Source of the DNA: Balneolia bacterium
GTDB lineage: Bacteria; Bacteroidota; Rhodothermia; Balneolales; Cyclonatronaceae
DNA: 6,167 nt
Assembly: GCA_003566395.1 (NCBI GenBank)
Contig: PXDL01000111.1
Location: forward strand, 1-6,167
Direction of reading: 5' to 3'
Of the stretch, positions 4,850-6,167 are shown piece by piece (position 1 is the stretch's first letter; every line of letters starts with the position of its first letter). The notes below the pieces were generated by a model. That model saw only the letters and a program-made list of their open reading frames with translations, did no database searches and was not told the origin of the DNA. The translations under genes and the position numbers were made by a program.

Positions 4850-6167
4850 GTGCGCTTCGATCCGGTTTCATACGAAGAGCTGGGGTTCTCCAAACTATTC
4901 CGGGAGTATGTTGCCGGGAATACTGAAGCACCGATTCACGGCTTTTTCGGCGGCAACCCTTTTGATGCGAACTCTTTTATTAAGGCCGCCGCATCGCGCA
5001 CTGAAAACCTGAACCGTCAAGAGTGTTCCGATGCACTTTTGGCGTTTAACGCCCGTTTCAATCCGCCGGGCAAGGTTATCCAAAATATACTGGACCTCAA
5101 AAAGCCGGGCACATGGACCATTACGGCCGGTCAGCAGCCCGGCCTTTTCGGCGGACCTGTTTATTGTTTGCTGAAGGCGGTAAGCGTGATAGCTACGGCC
5201 CGGTATCTTACTAAAGAAACCGACCTCAACGTAGTGCCGGTTTTCTGGATGGCTGATGAGGATCACGATTTTGAAGAAATCCGGTCGGCAAACATTCCGG
5301 ATCTGAAACACGGAAACGGCTCGCTTAGGTCGCTTTCGTTGCCCGGCCGCACTAAAGCACAATTTGCCACAGGTGATCTGCTTCTGGATGATACCGTTAA
5401 CGATCTTGTTGATCATGCCCTCCGACTCGCGGGTAACGGAAACGGCCCGGCCCGCGAGCTGAAACGTCTGCTTAAGCACTGGAGCCCCGGCCGACCCTGG
5501 GTTGAGGCTTTCGGAAGCATGATGCAGGACGTTTTCGGGGAGTACGGTCTTATCCTGGCGGGAAGCCGTCACCCCGACGTAAAACAGGCGGCCGCACCCT
5601 TACTGGACCGTATTCTTCGCAGTCCGGACGACATCAACTCTTTATTGAAATCCCAGACTGATCTGCTCGGCAAGACATATCCGGCACAGGTTCAGCTCAC
5701 CGACAGCCAGCTTTTCTGGCATCATGAGCGTGACGGCAGGATAAAAATGCCGTGGTCGGGCGGCAGGTGGGTGCTTCCCCTTGACACGCCTATGGAGCTA
5801 AAACCTGATTCTGCCGCATCGTATATCAGTCAACACGATTTATATGATTGCCTTTCTCCGAATGTGTTCATCAGGCCGTTGCTTCAACAGTATTTGTTGC
5901 CTAATCTGGCTTACTTCGGCGGGGCGGCTGAAATTGCCTATCACGCACAAATGAAGCCGCTGTTTACGCTTTTCGGACTTCAAATGCCTCTGATGCTCCC
6001 CCGGTTGAGCGCTACATTTTGTGAACCGCATATACGGGAAGCGATGACTAACTTTGAGTTTTCATTCACAGATTACAAAAACAGTGATGCGCATCTGCAC
6101 CGCACCTGGGCTGAGTCGGAGAACGGGTACGATCTCGATACCCTTTTTGAAAACTGGAAAGGCGAAA
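4850..6167 (+). CDS. bshC: bacillithiol biosynthesis cysteine-adding enzyme BshC (3' end cut by window)
   Basis: BshC is the proposed last enzyme of bacillithiol synthesis, adding cysteine to glucosaminyl-malate in the cytoplasm to make the low-molecular-weight thiol. The frame stays open for 439 codons to the window edge; the family is about 530-540 residues, so roughly 95-100 are missing, including the C-terminal coiled-coil end. Signatures are TAGQQPGLFGGP (92-103), VPVFWMADEDHDFEEI (129-144), LSPNVFIRPL (335-344) and YFGGAAEIAYHAQMKPLF (355-372), followed by MPLMLPR (379-385). The segment around 231-250 (GLILAGSRHPDVK) lacks the aspartates I would expect after GLVL. The start GTG at 4850 lies two bases after the preceding stop, with AGAG five bases upstream. 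An alternative GTG at 4844 would overlap that stop by four bases. Either arrangement suggests translational coupling to the BFN-UVR gene. Other bsh genes are not in view. Confidence 0.95.
   Translation, partial: MRFDPVSYEELGFSKLFREYVAGNTEAPIHGFFGGNPFDANSFIKAAASRTENLNRQECSDALLAFNARFNPPGKVIQNILDLKKPGTWTITAGQQPGLFGGPVYCLLKAVSVIATARYLTKETDLNVVPVFWMADEDHDFEEIRSANIPDLKHGNGSLRSLSLPGRTKAQFATGDLLLDDTVNDLVDHALRLAGNGNGPARELKRLLKHWSPGRPWVEAFGSMMQDVFGEYGLILAGSRHPDVKQAAAPLLDRILRSPDDINSLLKSQTDLLGKTYPAQVQLTDSQLFWHHERDGRIKMPWSGGRWVLPLDTPMELKPDSAASYISQHDLYDCLSPNVFIRPLLQQYLLPNLAYFGGAAEIAYHAQMKPLFTLFGLQMPLMLPRLSATFCEPHIREAMTNFEFSFTDYKNSDAHLHRTWAESENGYDLDTLFENWKGE

Noticed and set aside
4895..5572. A 225-codon open frame on the minus strand
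   Set aside because: It lies wholly antisense to bshC, whose plus-strand frame carries clear family motifs across the same bases. Its protein has no recognisable domain.

Overview
The window is ordinary bacterial chromosome with two divergent gene blocks and no mobile element, CRISPR array or RNA gene that I can recognise. The minus strand, from about 3854 down to the left edge, carries the first part of a respiratory complex I operon in the classical order nuoA-nuoB-nuoC-nuoD-nuoE-nuoF. nuoF is cut by the window edge, and the rest of the operon (nuoG onwards) would lie outside to the left. Gaps between these genes are only 2 to 24 bases, so they should be one transcript. NuoC and NuoD are separate proteins, not the fused NuoCD of enterobacteria.

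The plus strand, from 4227 to the right edge, carries a two-gene block: a bifunctional-nuclease-family (DUF151) protein with a C-terminal UVR domain, followed after 2 bases by bshC, the proposed cysteine-adding enzyme of bacillithiol synthesis, cut by the right edge. Between the two blocks lies a 372-base AT-rich divergent intergenic region (3855-4226). It contains a plausible promoter for nuoA on the minus strand, and a perfect 17-bp palindrome with a T-rich tail upstream of the nuclease-family gene.

The host is probably a member of the Bacteroidota / Balneolota / Rhodothermota / Chlorobi assemblage. The reasons are the BFN plus UVR architecture, the presence of bshC (bacillithiol is known from Firmicutes, Deinococcota and the Bacteroidota-Chlorobi group), the near absence of Shine-Dalgarno sequences, and a nuoA promoter candidate that fits the Bacteroidota TTG / TAnnTTTG pattern. 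A Balneolota or Rhodothermota member is my favoured guess from the style of the proteins, but this is recollection and not a search.

Functionally, NuoE and NuoF form part of the NADH-oxidising module, NuoB, NuoC and NuoD form the connecting arm that carries electrons through cluster N2 to the quinone site, and NuoA is a small membrane subunit at the arm junction. The plus-strand pair suggests thiol-redox and stress functions. Any regulatory link between the two blocks is inference. I did not find a convincing new system; the most useful leads are the intergenic palindrome, the unusually cysteine-rich NuoB and the tight pairing of the BFN-UVR gene with bshC.
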